From Actinomadura nitritigenes (lineage in GTDB: Bacteria; Actinomycetota; Actinomycetes; Streptosporangiales; Streptosporangiaceae): a DNA stretch of 64,000 bases. This document shows, one piece after another, positions 1 through 9,227 of the stretch. The translations under genes and the position numbers were made by a program. Each line of letters begins with the position of its first letter. Position 1 is the first letter of the stretch. Location of the stretch: NCBI RefSeq assembly GCF_017573545.1, contig NZ_JAGEOK010000031.1, forward strand, positions 1 to 64,000, read 5' to 3'. The notes beneath the pieces are model-generated. The model had not been told where the DNA came from and ran no database searches. It saw nothing but the letters and a program-made list of their open reading frames with translations.

Positions 1-127
1 CCTGCGCCGCCGTCCTGCGCCGCCGTCCTGCGCCGCCGTCCTGCGCCGCCGTCCTGCGCCGCCGTCCTGCGCCGCCGTCCTGCGCCGCCGTCCTGCGCCG
101 CCGTCCTGCGCCGCCGTCCTGCGCCGC
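1..127. repeat. 13-bp tandem repeat, nine full copies plus a partial
   Basis: The unit CCTGCGCCGCCGT is repeated head to tail nine times without a mismatch, followed by a partial copy that decays after CCTGCGCCGC. The array begins at the window edge and may extend upstream. A 13-bp unit shifts the reading frame at each copy, so this is not a protein-level repeat with a constant motif. It ends about 35 bp before the first gene. Confidence 0.95.
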
Positions 128-162
128 GCCCGCCGAGAATCGCCCGAAAAGGTGAATTTCGA

Positions 163-642
163 ATGATCGGGTTGAGCCGGGCAGGGGTGCCGGGCCGTGT
201 TAGGAGTATGGGACTCATACTCCGACTGCTGGTCGCCGCGGGGCTCGCCGCGGACGCCGTCGTGCACTGGAGGTTCGCTCCCCAGATGGCGTTCGTCCAG
301 GGCGGCTCGATCCACGGCGACCTGCTCTTCCGCATCCAGGCCGGGATCGCCGCCGTCGTCGCGGTGATCATTCTCACCTACGCGGCCCGCTGGTCGTACG
401 CGCTGGCGTTCCTCGTCGCGGGGAGCGCGGTCGGCGCGCTCCTGCTCTACTACTACGTCGACGTGGGCGCGCTCGGTCCGCTGCCGGACATGCACGAGCC
501 CGTCTGGTACACCGAGAAGACGATCAGCCTGGTCGGCGAGGGGATCGCGGCGGTCGCGGCGGCGGTCGGCATCCTCACCGTCCGGCGGCGGCCGGAGGAC
601 GGGGACCCGCTCTTCGAGCGCGAGCACGTCCGCAACCTCTGA
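163..642 (+). CDS. small integral membrane protein, unknown function
   Basis: A 159-aa protein of unrecognised function. Four hydrophobic stretches are visible, at about residues 17-36, 60-77, 79-99 and 122-139, so it is probably a four-helix membrane protein. The C-terminus is charged and probably cytoplasmic. The ATG at 163 is preceded by AAAGGTG at a good distance; a second in-frame ATG at 208 has AGGAG only one base away, so 163 is preferred. A short stem (712-717 with 724-729) followed by TTTT lies downstream. It resembles the uncharacterised small membrane proteins common in actinobacteria. I cannot assign a role. Confidence 0.6.
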   Translation: MIGLSRAGVPGRVRSMGLILRLLVAAGLAADAVVHWRFAPQMAFVQGGSIHGDLLFRIQAGIAAVVAVIILTYAARWSYALAFLVAGSAVGALLLYYYVDVGALGPLPDMHEPVWYTEKTISLVGEGIAAVAAAVGILTVRRRPEDGDPLFEREHVRNL

Positions 643-711
643 CCCGCACCGCCCGGGAGCGGGCCACGCGGGGTGACCGGCGAATTCACTAGCGTGGCTA
701 ATGATCTTGAT

Positions 712-733
712 TCCCGGGTGGAACCGGGATTTT
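712..733 (+). terminator. weak intrinsic-terminator-like hairpin
   Basis: TCCCGG (712-717) pairs with CCGGGA (724-729) around a 6-nt loop, and TTTT follows directly. It lies 70 bp after the stop of the membrane-protein gene. The stem is only 6 bp, so the call is tentative. Confidence 0.35.
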
Positions 734-785
734 CCTGGCTACCATCCCCGTTGATCTTGGGAAACGGCGGCGGGGGAGGCGCGGG

Positions 786-968
786 ATGGTCGACCGGCGG
801 AAGCGGGGCGCGGGCGTGCACCGCGCGGCGTCCCCACTCGAGCGGACGCTGCTGCACCGCACGCTCATCAGGCTGGGCGTGCCGCGCTTCATGGCGGACC
901 ACGCGGCCGCGCTCCTGGCCGCGAACCGCCGTCCCGCCCCCAAAGGGGCCGAGGGCGACGACCGGTAG
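786..968 (+). CDS. small hypothetical protein (60 aa)
   Basis: A short basic protein with no recognised domain. It has Arg/Lys at the N-terminus, a Leu/Arg-rich middle that could form one amphipathic helix, and a polar tail. Support comes mainly from the ribosome binding site: GGGGGAGG at 772-779 lies six bases before the ATG. It ends eight bases from the stop codon of the convergent esterase gene. There is no signal peptide or membrane segment. It could be a lineage-specific small protein or a chance frame with a good Shine-Dalgarno sequence. Confidence 0.4.
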   Translation: MVDRRKRGAGVHRAASPLERTLLHRTLIRLGVPRFMADHAAALLAANRRPAPKGAEGDDR

Positions 969-976
969 GTCCGCGC

Positions 977-1960
977 CTACGCCGCGACCTCCGACTCCTT
1001 GGGCGCCGGTGCCGTGACGGACCCGATGAAGCGGGCGGCGTCGCGCATCGCGGCGCTCGCCTCCGGAAGCACCCGGTTCAGGATCTGGAAGACGTGCATC
1101 TGCCCCTTCCAGACCTGGAGCTCGCAGTCCGCGCCCGAGGCGGTCAGCGCGTCCGCGAGCGCCTCCGCCTCGGGGCGCAGCACCTCCACGCCGCCGACCT
1201 GGATCAGCACCGGCGGCGTGTCCGCCCACGCGCAGGTGAGCAGGGCCAGCCGCGGGTCGTCGAATCCGGCCGACCCCACCACGAGGCGGGCGACCCGGCG
1301 CGCCGCATAGGCGCTGATGTACGGGTCGCGGGCGCGCCGCTGCGCGCGGGTGGACAGTTCGCAGGTCAGGTCGACCCAGGGCGAGAACAGGACGATCCCG
1401 GCGGGGGACGGCAGCCCCGTCCGGCAGATCTCGCCCGCCAGCGTCGCGGCGAGGTGCCCGCCCGCCGAGTCGCCCGCCACGACGATCCCGGACGCGGGGA
1501 CGCCGCGGTCGAGCAGCCACCGGTAGGCGGCGGCGGCGTCCTCCAGCGCGGCGGGGAACGGGTGCTCGGGCGCGAGCCGGTAGCGGGGCGCGAGGACGGG
1601 CAGCCCGGTGTCGACCGCGAGCCGCGACGTGATGGAGCGGTGCGTGCGCGGCGAGCAGACGACGTAGCCGCCGCCGTGCAGGTAGAGGATCGCGCCCTCG
1701 GCGGGGGTCTCGGGCGCGTCGCGGGCGACCACCCACTCGCCCCTGACCGGCCGGTCACCAGGGCTCTCGACGCGCGGGTCCGCCAGCGGGACGACCCGGA
1801 CGCGCGAACCGGCCCGCAGCAGCCGGGACGCGGCGTCCACGGCGGAGCGGGCGGTGCGGATGCTCGGGGCGTGCCCGGGGACCCGGTGCATGAAGGGGTG
1901 GACGCCCAGCCGGAGGGCGCCGGAGATCGTGCGGCTGCGGACGCTCGGGTCCATCGGCAC
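977..1960 (-). CDS. alpha/beta hydrolase, HSL-family esterase/lipase
   Basis: A carboxylesterase of the hormone-sensitive-lipase family (alpha/beta-hydrolase fold 3), 327 aa, probably cytoplasmic and acting on short acyl esters. The oxyanion-hole motif HGGGYVV begins at residue 95 and the nucleophile elbow GDSAGG lies at 163-168 (Ser as nucleophile). The likely catalytic His is in GQMHVFQ near residue 279. The acid residue is less clear: the usual Asp position reads GGVEVL, so Glu may serve. A GTG start at 1960 gives the longest frame; an ATG two codons later (1954) has GAGGTG just upstream and may be the true start. No signal peptide is seen. It appears monocistronic. Confidence 0.85.
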   Translation of the reverse strand: MPMDPSVRSRTISGALRLGVHPFMHRVPGHAPSIRTARSAVDAASRLLRAGSRVRVVPLADPRVESPGDRPVRGEWVVARDAPETPAEGAILYLHGGGYVVCSPRTHRSITSRLAVDTGLPVLAPRYRLAPEHPFPAALEDAAAAYRWLLDRGVPASGIVVAGDSAGGHLAATLAGEICRTGLPSPAGIVLFSPWVDLTCELSTRAQRRARDPYISAYAARRVARLVVGSAGFDDPRLALLTCAWADTPPVLIQVGGVEVLRPEAEALADALTASGADCELQVWKGQMHVFQILNRVLPEASAAMRDAARFIGSVTAPAPKESEVAA

Positions 1961-2097
1961 CTCACTGGCTGTTTCCGTTGTGTTATGTACATGCCCATTT
2001 GTGGCGTGTAATCAACATCACAGCTTGATCGCGAGGGAGGCCCGGACCGGCGGGGTCTGTGATCCTGGCCACGGGCCCGCCGCGATACCGTGAGGTC

Positions 2098-3309
2098 ATG
2101 AGCGCCGTGCCGCCTTCCCAGCCTCCGCCCCGGGGCTGCGGGCTGGAGATCTTCTGGGACGACCGGCTCGTCTCCTACGACTTCGGGCCCGGCCACCCGA
2201 TGAACCCGGTCCGCGTCGAGCTGACGATGGCGCTGGCCCGCGAGCTCGGCGTGCCGGACCGCCCCGGCGTGCGGGTGTCCCCGTTCGAGCCCGCCGGCGA
2301 CAAGCTGCTCCGCCTCGTCCACGAGGAGGCGTACATCGCGGCCGTCAAGCACGCGGGCGCGACCGGGCTGCCGGAGCCGCGGTACGGCCTCGGCACCGAC
2401 GACAATCCGGTCTTCCTCGGCATGCACGACGCGTCCGCGCTGGTCACGGGCGCCTCGGTGGCCGCGGCGGAGGCGGTCTGGACGGGCCGCGCCGAGCACG
2501 CCGCGAACATCTCCGGCGGCCTGCACCACGCGCTGAGCGGCGCCGCGAGCGGCTTCTGCGTCTACAACGACCCGGCCGTCGCGATCGCGTGGCTGCTGGA
2601 GAACGGCGCCGAGCGCGTCGCCTACGTCGACATCGACGTGCACCACGGCGACGGCGTCCAGGCCGCCTTCTACGACGACCCGCGCGTCCTGACGATCAGC
2701 CTGCACGAGACGCCGCGGACGCTGTTCCCCGGCACCGGGTTCCCCACCGAGACCGGCGCCGACGGTACGGCGGTCAACGTCTCGCTGCCGCCCGGCACCA
2801 ACGACGCGTCCTGGCTGCGCGCGTTCGAGGCGGTCGTCCCGCAGCTGCTGCGCCGGTTCCGCCCGCAGGTGCTCGTCACCCAGCAGGGCGCCGACTCCCA
2901 CGCGCTCGACCCGCTCGCCCACCTGATCCTCACCGTGGACGGGCAGCGGACGGCGTACGCGGCGCTGCACCGGCTCGCGCACGAGACGGCCGGCGGCCGC
3001 TGGATCCTGACCGGCGGCGGCGGTTACGAGCTGGTCCAGGTCGTCCCGCGCGCCTGGACGCACCTGCTGGCGGAGGCGTCCGGCGACCCGATCCCGCCGG
3101 CCACCGAGACCCCGGAGGCCTGGCGCGAGTTCGTCCGGCGGCGCACCGGCGAGATCGCCCCGCGCCGGATGACCGACGGGACGGACGTGGTGGAGGTGCA
3201 CCGGTGGGGGAACGGCTACGACCCCGCGAACCCGGTCGACCAGGCGATCCTGGCGACCCGGCGGGAGGTCTTCCCCGAGCACGGCCTCGACCCGATGACG
3301 GACGAGTGA
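2098..3309 (+). CDS. acuC: AcuC-like histone-deacetylase-family protein
   Basis: A zinc-dependent deacetylase of the HDAC/AcuC superfamily, 403 aa, expected to remove acetyl groups from protein lysines (AcuC acts on acetyl-CoA synthetase in Bacillus). The general-base His pair is in GLHHALSG (about 143-144). The zinc site is YVDIDVHHGDG (about 177-186), with a later Asp in QQGADSH, and the transition-state Tyr is in TGGGGYEL. Start ATG 2098 is chosen because the conserved fold begins soon after. TACCGT (2086-2091) lies exactly six bases upstream, suggesting a leaderless message, although GAGG is also present. The stop region is duplicated about 100 bp downstream in the spacer before the next gene. 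Confidence 0.88.
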   Translation: MSAVPPSQPPPRGCGLEIFWDDRLVSYDFGPGHPMNPVRVELTMALARELGVPDRPGVRVSPFEPAGDKLLRLVHEEAYIAAVKHAGATGLPEPRYGLGTDDNPVFLGMHDASALVTGASVAAAEAVWTGRAEHAANISGGLHHALSGAASGFCVYNDPAVAIAWLLENGAERVAYVDIDVHHGDGVQAAFYDDPRVLTISLHETPRTLFPGTGFPTETGADGTAVNVSLPPGTNDASWLRAFEAVVPQLLRRFRPQVLVTQQGADSHALDPLAHLILTVDGQRTAYAALHRLAHETAGGRWILTGGGGYELVQVVPRAWTHLLAEASGDPIPPATETPEAWREFVRRRTGEIAPRRMTDGTDVVEVHRWGNGYDPANPVDQAILATRREVFPEHGLDPMTDE

Positions 3310-3426
3310 CGGCGGACGAGCGACGAGCGGCGACGAGCAGCGACAAGCGACGACGAGCAGCGACGAGCGACGACGAGCAGCGACGAGCGACGACGAGCAG
3401 CGACGAGCAGAGTGACGGCGGACGAG
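3305..3426. repeat. short tandem repeat between acuC and the phosphatase gene
   Basis: A 20-bp unit, CGACGAGCGACGACGAGCAG, occurs at 3361 and 3381 and with one mismatch at 3341, with shorter derivatives from 3321 to 3410. The array is bounded by two copies of AGTGACGGCGGACGAG (3305-3320 and 3411-3426); the first contains the acuC stop codon. This looks like replication slippage that expanded the intergenic spacer. Confidence 0.85.
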
Positions 3427-3428
3427 TG

Positions 3429-4313
3429 ATGGCGGATCCTGGCAAGCCCCCCACGCGGGACGAACTGCGCGCGCACCTCGTCCGGACGATGATCGCGGGC
3501 GACGTGGCGACACCGCGGCAGAACAACCTGCTGCACTACCGGCGCATGGCGGCCGGCAACCCGTACTACCAGTTCGGGCTGGAGCTGAAGCCGTCGTGGA
3601 CCGAGCGCTCGGTGCTGGAGATGATGGTCGAGCGCTGCGGCGTGAACCCGGATCCGCGGCACGTGTACGGCGACGACACGATCGACCCCGGCATCACCCT
3701 CGACACGCTGGAGGCGATGGGCGACCGGATCGGCCTCGCGGCGCGCCGCCGGGAGACCGTGGTGATCGCGACCGGGCATCCGGCCACGCTGACCCCGCTG
3801 TACCAGGCCGTCGCACGGGCGCTGGAGGGCGCGGGCTGCCGCATCCTGACCCCGGCGGCGGGCTGGACGTACGAGATCGAGGTCGACTACGGCGGCTCCG
3901 ACCTGCGCCGGATCGTCTACGCCGAGCCGGGGGTGGCGATGCTGGAGGGCGAGGACTTCCGCACCCACCACACGCACGATCCGCATCCGATGGAGGCGAT
4001 GCTCCGCGAGCTGGCCTCCGGAGGCGCCGACCCGGCCGCGTCCGCTAATAGCGGAAACGGCGAGACCATGAACGATAAACACGATTCTTGGCCGGATCTG
4101 GCCATTGCCGATCATGGCTGGGCGGGCGCCGCCGGGCAGGCCGGCATCGACACCGTCGGATTCGCGGACTGTAACGATCCCGCGCTGTTCGCCGGCGCCG
4201 CCGAAGGCAAGATCGATGTGGTCGTCCCGCTGGACGACGGCGTATCTCCGCACCATTACGCGCCCTTGACGGCGTATCTCCTCGCCCGCGCCGGCCTGTC
4301 CTCGAAGGACTGA
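3429..4313 (+). CDS. phosphatase-like protein downstream of acuC
   Basis: A 294-aa cytoplasmic protein that I recognise as the family usually annotated phosphatase next to acuC in Streptomyces and relatives; its substrate is unknown. It opens with a charged helix and the conserved GDVATPRQNN segment (about 20-29). A central ATGHPATLTPLY segment and the C-terminal DHGWAGAAGQAG and FADCNDPALF motifs carry conserved His, Asp and Cys that could bind metal. The start ATG at 3429 follows the acuC repeat spacer and has only a weak purine-rich site. Synteny with acuC and the following BldC-like and COX24-like genes is conserved among actinobacteria. The enzymatic role is inferred from existing annotation habits, not from a catalytic motif I can prove. 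Confidence 0.65.
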   Translation: MADPGKPPTRDELRAHLVRTMIAGDVATPRQNNLLHYRRMAAGNPYYQFGLELKPSWTERSVLEMMVERCGVNPDPRHVYGDDTIDPGITLDTLEAMGDRIGLAARRRETVVIATGHPATLTPLYQAVARALEGAGCRILTPAAGWTYEIEVDYGGSDLRRIVYAEPGVAMLEGEDFRTHHTHDPHPMEAMLRELASGGADPAASANSGNGETMNDKHDSWPDLAIADHGWAGAAGQAGIDTVGFADCNDPALFAGAAEGKIDVVVPLDDGVSPHHYAPLTAYLLARAGLSSKD

Positions 4314-4653
4314 CCTTGCTTACCTTCCGGCGCGGCCGTCCATCCTGTCACTGGGTGTGACAGGGCTGCCGTAACGGTGTCCGTGGTTTGGCGCGACCCC
4401 AGCGCGAACCTCTGAGTCGCAGGTCATCGCCTGTTTTCGGTTGACATTCGGTTGAATCGCCACGCCCTGTGCCGTCATGTTCGCGCTCCGTACGGGAGCA
4501 ACGATATGGCCGCCCGGTCAGGGTCGGATACGGAAATGTGCGGAACTCCCCTCTTGCGACTGCCGATACGCGATTTACGCTGGAGGAAGTACACGTGCGT
4601 GATCAAAGTCACCCGAAGGGCCGGTGCGCGGCACGTGTGGAAGAGGGCGTCCG
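4314..4653. other. 340-bp intergenic region before the BldC-like gene
   Basis: No credible gene is seen. It is less GC-rich than its surroundings and contains TTGACA at 4441, resembling a -35 element, but without a convincing -10 at 16-18 bp. It probably holds the promoter and leader of the short DNA-binding protein gene that follows. The proximal part includes CACTGGGTGTGACAG near 4349, which I cannot assign. Confidence 0.4.
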
Positions 4654-4857
4654 ATGAGCTCAGGCGAGCGACCTCTCAGCGAGGTCAGGTTCCTGACCGT
4701 GGCCGAAGTGGCCTCGGTGATGCGGGTGTCCAAGATGACCGTCTACCGCCTCGTCCACTCGGGCGAGCTTCCCGCCATCCGGGTGGGCCGCTCGTTCCGG
4801 GTCCCCGAACAGGCTGTTCACGACTACCTGCGCGACGCGTACATCGAAGCCGGATAA
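4654..4857 (+). CDS. BldC-like excisionase-family (MerR-type HTH) DNA-binding protein
   Basis: A 67-aa single-domain DNA-binding protein of the HTH_17/excisionase family, essentially one winged helix-turn-helix. Visible motifs are FLTVAEVASVMRVSKMTVYR (about 16-35) and the wing GELPAIRVGRSFRVPEQAV. It is the same size as BldC, and a bona fide BldC homologue is encoded at 44549-44752; the two differ in the wing. AAGAGGG (4641-4647) precedes the ATG. The gene lies between the phosphatase-like gene and the COX24-like gene, a conserved actinobacterial arrangement. Proteins of this type bind short AT-rich direct repeats and act as regulators rather than true excisionases. Confidence 0.85.
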   Translation: MSSGERPLSEVRFLTVAEVASVMRVSKMTVYRLVHSGELPAIRVGRSFRVPEQAVHDYLRDAYIEAG

Positions 4858-5304
4858 CGGGTGAGGGCGGGGCCGACAGGCCCTCGCCGAACCTGCCACC
4901 CGGCCGTGCAGGGGGCGCCGGGACGACCCCGAGAGGACCGTCCCGGAGCTGGGGAAACAGGACGAGGACCGGCCGGCGGCCGACAGGTCGCCGGACTCGG
5001 GGACCGGGCGGACGGGGCATCGCCGATGCCCCGCGCGACCCCCGGTCCGGGGCCGGTCCGGACACCGCGGGACGGGCGGAATCACCATCCCCGCCCGCCC
5101 GCGCGGAAAGGTGCCCGGCATCGCGGGCGGCGCCGCGGGACGGCGCGCGCGGCGCGATGCCGGTCGCCGCGCGCCATGCCGCGGCGAGATCTCCACCTGC
5201 GCAGCGGTACCCTTGGGCAGCGGACCGTGCGCGCTTATCGAGTCACCACTCGCCTGCGGCACGTTCGTCTCCTGCACAACACCCGATACGCCGAGCGAGG
5301 TCTC
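4858..5304. other. 447-bp intergenic region before the COX24-like gene
   Basis: A GC-rich stretch with several potential hairpins but no convincing gene: frames here lack ribosome binding sites and have arginine/proline-rich shadow composition. The last 100 bases before 5305 are less GC-rich and probably contain the promoter of the small basic protein gene. Nothing else was recognised. Confidence 0.4.
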
Positions 5305-5403
5305 GTGGGCTCTGTCATCAAGAAGCGCCGCAAGCGGATGGCCAAGAAGAAGCACCGCAAGCTGCTGAAGAAGACGCGCATCCAGCGCCGCAACAAGAAG
5401 TGA
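5305..5403 (+). CDS. AURKAIP1/COX24-domain 32-aa basic protein
   Basis: A tiny, extremely basic protein starting MGSVIKKRRKRMAKKKH, the hallmark of the AURKAIP1/COX24 family. This family is found as 32-33-residue proteins throughout actinobacteria and is thought to associate with the ribosome. More than half the residues are Lys or Arg. The GTG at 5305 is preceded by GAGG four bases upstream, and the family always begins at this point, so longer frames are ignored. It sits between the BldC-like gene and the epimerase gene, as in Streptomyces. Confidence 0.92.
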   Translation: MGSVIKKRRKRMAKKKHRKLLKKTRIQRRNKK

Positions 5404-5441
5404 GCACGCCGGTCGCTCAGCCGTAAGGGGTGGGGCGCACA

Positions 5442-6452
5442 GTGCCTGCAATGCCCGCCGCGGCCCGTGTCGTCCTCGTCACGGGCGTCTCCCGCTTCCT
5501 GGGGGCGCGGGTCGCGCACGCCCTGCAAGCCGACCCGGGGATCGAGCGGGTCATCGGGGTGGACACCGTGCCGCCCACGATGCCGCTCGGGCGCACCGAG
5601 TTCGTGCGGGTCGACATCCGCACGCCCGGCATCGCGAAGATCATCTCCTCCGCCCGCGTCGACACCGTGGTGCACCTCAACCTGGTCACCTCGGCGTCGG
5701 TGCCGCGGGCGAAGGTGAAAGAGCTCAACGTCATCGGGACGATGCAGCTGCTCGGGGCGTGCCAGCGCTCGCCCGACGCGCGCAAGCTCGTCGTGCGGTC
5801 CTCGGCCGCCGTCTACGGCTCCTCCCCGATGGACCCGGCCGTGTTCACCGAGCGGGACGAGCCCGTCGAGGCGCCGACGTCCGGGTACGCCAAGGACGCC
5901 GTCGAGGTCGAGGGGTACGTCCGCGGGCTGACGCGGCGCCGCTCCGACCTGACGGTGTCGGTGCTGCGGTTCGCCAACTTCGTCGGCCCCGGCGTCGACT
6001 CGCCGCTCACGCGGTACCTGCGCATGCCGGTCGTCCCGACGGTGCTGGGCTTCGACCCCCGGCTGCAGTTCGTCCACGAGGACGACGGCGTCGAGGTGCT
6101 GCGGCGGATGACCGTCGAGGACCACCCCGGCTGCTACAACGTGGCCGGCGACGGCGTGCTCCTGCTGTCGCAGGCGCTCCGCCGCGCGGGCCGCCCCTAC
6201 GTGCCCGTCCCGGCGCCGTCGATCTCGCTGTTCGGCGACATGGGACGACGGTTCGCGGGCATGTCGGGATTCTCGCCCGAACTGCTGCGCTGGCTCACCT
6301 ACGGCAGGGTCATCGACACGTCGGCCCTGGAGGAGGAGCTGGCCTGGCGCCCGAAGTACGGGTCGGAGGCGGCGTTCGCCGACTTCGTCGCCGCCCAGGG
6401 CCTCGGCCGCCGCGGCCCGGCGGCACGGCTGGCCTCGCTGCTGCGCGGCTGA
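5442..6452 (+). CDS. NAD-dependent epimerase/dehydratase (extended SDR)
   Basis: An extended short-chain dehydrogenase/reductase, about 336 aa, probably acting on a nucleotide sugar or polyketide-like substrate. The N-terminal Rossmann motif reads VLVTGVSRFLGARVA, giving the TGxxxxxG pattern expected for NAD binding. A Ser-Ser-Ala segment (RSSAAVYGSS) supplies the catalytic Ser. The catalytic Tyr and Lys are in SGYAKDAVE (YxxxK). The GTG at 5442 follows AAGGGG with good spacing; an ATG at 5451 is the alternative. The acyltransferase gene follows after about 100 bp, an association also seen in Streptomyces, but the shared pathway is not known to me. Confidence 0.82.
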   Translation: MPAMPAAARVVLVTGVSRFLGARVAHALQADPGIERVIGVDTVPPTMPLGRTEFVRVDIRTPGIAKIISSARVDTVVHLNLVTSASVPRAKVKELNVIGTMQLLGACQRSPDARKLVVRSSAAVYGSSPMDPAVFTERDEPVEAPTSGYAKDAVEVEGYVRGLTRRRSDLTVSVLRFANFVGPGVDSPLTRYLRMPVVPTVLGFDPRLQFVHEDDGVEVLRRMTVEDHPGCYNVAGDGVLLLSQALRRAGRPYVPVPAPSISLFGDMGRRFAGMSGFSPELLRWLTYGRVIDTSALEEELAWRPKYGSEAAFADFVAAQGLGRRGPAARLASLLRG

Positions 6453-6559
6453 CCGGCGAGCGCGGTCGCACCGGCACGGTCCGGCCGGCCGCGCGACCGG
6501 GCGACCCGTCCGGGGACGACACCGTGCGGCCCGCGCCGCACGGGGAAGGAGGCAGGACG

Positions 6560-7516
<957 letters not shown>

Positions 7517-7553
7517 GAGCGTCCGCGGGCGGGACGCAGCCTAGAGTGATCGC

Positions 7554-8729
7554 ATGCCATCGCTGCGCACCCGGATGGTCGCCCGTGACCTGGCCGAACC
7601 CCACCGCGTCTCCAGCCCCCTGGAGCTGCTGTTCGACCTGACGTTCGTCGCCGCCGTGTCGCAGATCGCCGGACGGCTCGCGCACGCCACCGAGGAGGGC
7701 GAGGCGGGCCACGCGGTCGGGGCGTTCCTCGCCGTGTTCTTCGCGATCTGGTGGGCGTGGATGAACTTCACCTGGTTCGCGTCCGCCTACGACACCGACG
7801 ACGTCCCGTACCGCGTGATGACGTTCGTGCAGATGGCCGGCGTCCTCGTCCTCGCGGCGGGGGTGCCGTCGGCGTTCGACGGCGACTTCACCACCGTCAC
7901 CATCGGCTACCTCGTCATGCGCGTCGGCCTGGTGAGCCTCTGGGTGCGCGCCGCCATCGCCCATCCCGACGGCCGGGCCACCGCCCTGCGCTACGCGATC
8001 GGGGTCTCGCTCGTGCAGGTGCTGTGGGTGTCCCGGCTCGCCCTGTCCGGCGACGGCCCGGTGTGGGCGTTCGTCGTCTGCGCCCTCGCCGACCTCTCCG
8101 TCCCGCTGTTCGCCGAACGCCCGGGCATGACCACCTGGCACCCGCACCACATCGCCGAACGGTACGGCCTGTTCACCATCATCCTGCTGGGCGAGAGCGT
8201 CCTCGCCGCCACCAACGCCGTCCAGGGCGCCGTCGCCCACGGCCTCAGCGCCGAACTCGTCGTCATCGCCCTCGCCGGGCTGGCCGTCCTGTTCACGATC
8301 TGGTGGATCTACTTCTCCGAACCCGCCGGCGAGGGCCTCGAAGCGCGCCGCGACCGCTCCTTCATCTGGGGCTACGGCCACTACGCCATGTTCGCGGCCC
8401 TCGCCGCCCTCGGCGCCGGGCTCGAGGTCGCCGTCGCGTCCGCCGGCGAGGGCGAGCACGCCATCAAGGCGAGCGCGACGACCGTCGTCGCCGCCACCGC
8501 CGTGCCCGTCGCGATCGTCCTGGCCATGCTGTACGTCCTGCACGCACCGCTCGGGCACGTCACCGTCCCGCCCCCGTTCACCGCCGTCGCGGTCGTCCTC
8601 ACCCTGCTCACCGTGCCCGGCGCGGGCACCATCGGCGTCGCCGGCTCGCTCACCGCGATCGCCGTCGTGCTCGTCCTGCTGCTCGGCGGCACCCTCGTCC
8701 GCAAGAGCCGGAGCCCCGCCACGATCTGA
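7554..8729 (+). CDS. ltrA: low temperature requirement protein A (LtrA) family membrane protein
   Basis: A 391-aa polytopic membrane protein of the LtrA family, with about ten hydrophobic segments. The family signature near the N-terminus is SPLELLFDLTFVAAVSQIA; the conserved WWAWMNFTWFASAYDTDD and HIAERYGLFTIILLGESVL segments follow. The name derives from Listeria low-temperature growth; the biochemical function is unknown. TAGAGT (7542-7547) lies six bases before the ATG and there is no Shine-Dalgarno sequence, suggesting a leaderless transcript. It is probably transcribed alone. Confidence 0.88.
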   Translation: MPSLRTRMVARDLAEPHRVSSPLELLFDLTFVAAVSQIAGRLAHATEEGEAGHAVGAFLAVFFAIWWAWMNFTWFASAYDTDDVPYRVMTFVQMAGVLVLAAGVPSAFDGDFTTVTIGYLVMRVGLVSLWVRAAIAHPDGRATALRYAIGVSLVQVLWVSRLALSGDGPVWAFVVCALADLSVPLFAERPGMTTWHPHHIAERYGLFTIILLGESVLAATNAVQGAVAHGLSAELVVIALAGLAVLFTIWWIYFSEPAGEGLEARRDRSFIWGYGHYAMFAALAALGAGLEVAVASAGEGEHAIKASATTVVAATAVPVAIVLAMLYVLHAPLGHVTVPPPFTAVAVVLTLLTVPGAGTIGVAGSLTAIAVVLVLLLGGTLVRKSRSPATI

Positions 8730-8802
8730 CGGTACGCGATCAAATGATCACAGACGGCTATGGTCTGAGAGGAGAGGCACCGGCCACCAGGGGGACCACA
8801 CC

Positions 8803-9150
8803 ATGCTCCGTCGATTCCGGCTCGCGGCGACCATGCTCACGATCGCGGCGGGGTCCGTCGCACCCGCGGCACCGGCCGCCGCCGACGACGCCCCGCCCTC
8901 GTGCCCGCAGGACGCGGCGTGCCTCTACGAGAACCCCGACTACACCGGCGCCGTCACCGTCCTGCGCTTCGACCGGCTCCCGTCGCAGTGCGCGTCCCTG
9001 CCCCGGACCGTCCGGTCGGGCGTCAACAACACCCCGTACTTCTTCAGTCTCTACGACGCCCCGGCATGCTCCGGCAGCAGCAGCGTCGCGCTCCTGCCCG
9101 CCCACTCGACCAAGCCCGCGTTCCCCGCCCCCATGCGCGCGTACTTGTAG
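8803..9150 (+). CDS. secreted peptidase-inhibitor family I36-like protein
   Basis: A 115-aa exported protein. A Sec signal peptide occupies about residues 1-27, with cleavage probable after APAAPAAA. The mature part reads CPQDAACLYENPDYTGAVTV, the start of a beta/gamma-crystallin-like fold typical of inhibitor family I36 (Streptomyces metalloproteinase inhibitor SMPI). Four cysteines are expected to form two disulfides. GGGGGA lies seven bases before the ATG. Inhibitory activity is inferred from family membership; many members are uncharacterised structural proteins. Confidence 0.75.
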   Translation: MLRRFRLAATMLTIAAGSVAPAAPAAADDAPPSCPQDAACLYENPDYTGAVTVLRFDRLPSQCASLPRTVRSGVNNTPYFFSLYDAPACSGSSSVALLPAHSTKPAFPAPMRAYL

Positions 9151-9227
9151 GGGCCGCCCCGACCGGACCGCCGAGTAAGATCATCGGGTTCGCGCCGCGG
9201 GCGCGCGACCTGACGACGGGGGCTCCC

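Noticed and set aside
1..127. Possible CRISPR array
   Set aside because: Units are contiguous 13-bp tandem copies without unique spacers.
4654..4857. A phage excisionase marking an integrated element
   Set aside because: The excisionase-family domain is the MerR-like fold shared with BldC; no integrase or attachment site is nearby and the gene order is conserved in actinobacteria.
4314..5304. tRNA or small-RNA genes in the two gaps around the BldC-like gene
   Set aside because: No cloverleaf with a GGTTCGA-type T-arm was found, and hairpins here are ordinary for GC-rich spacers.
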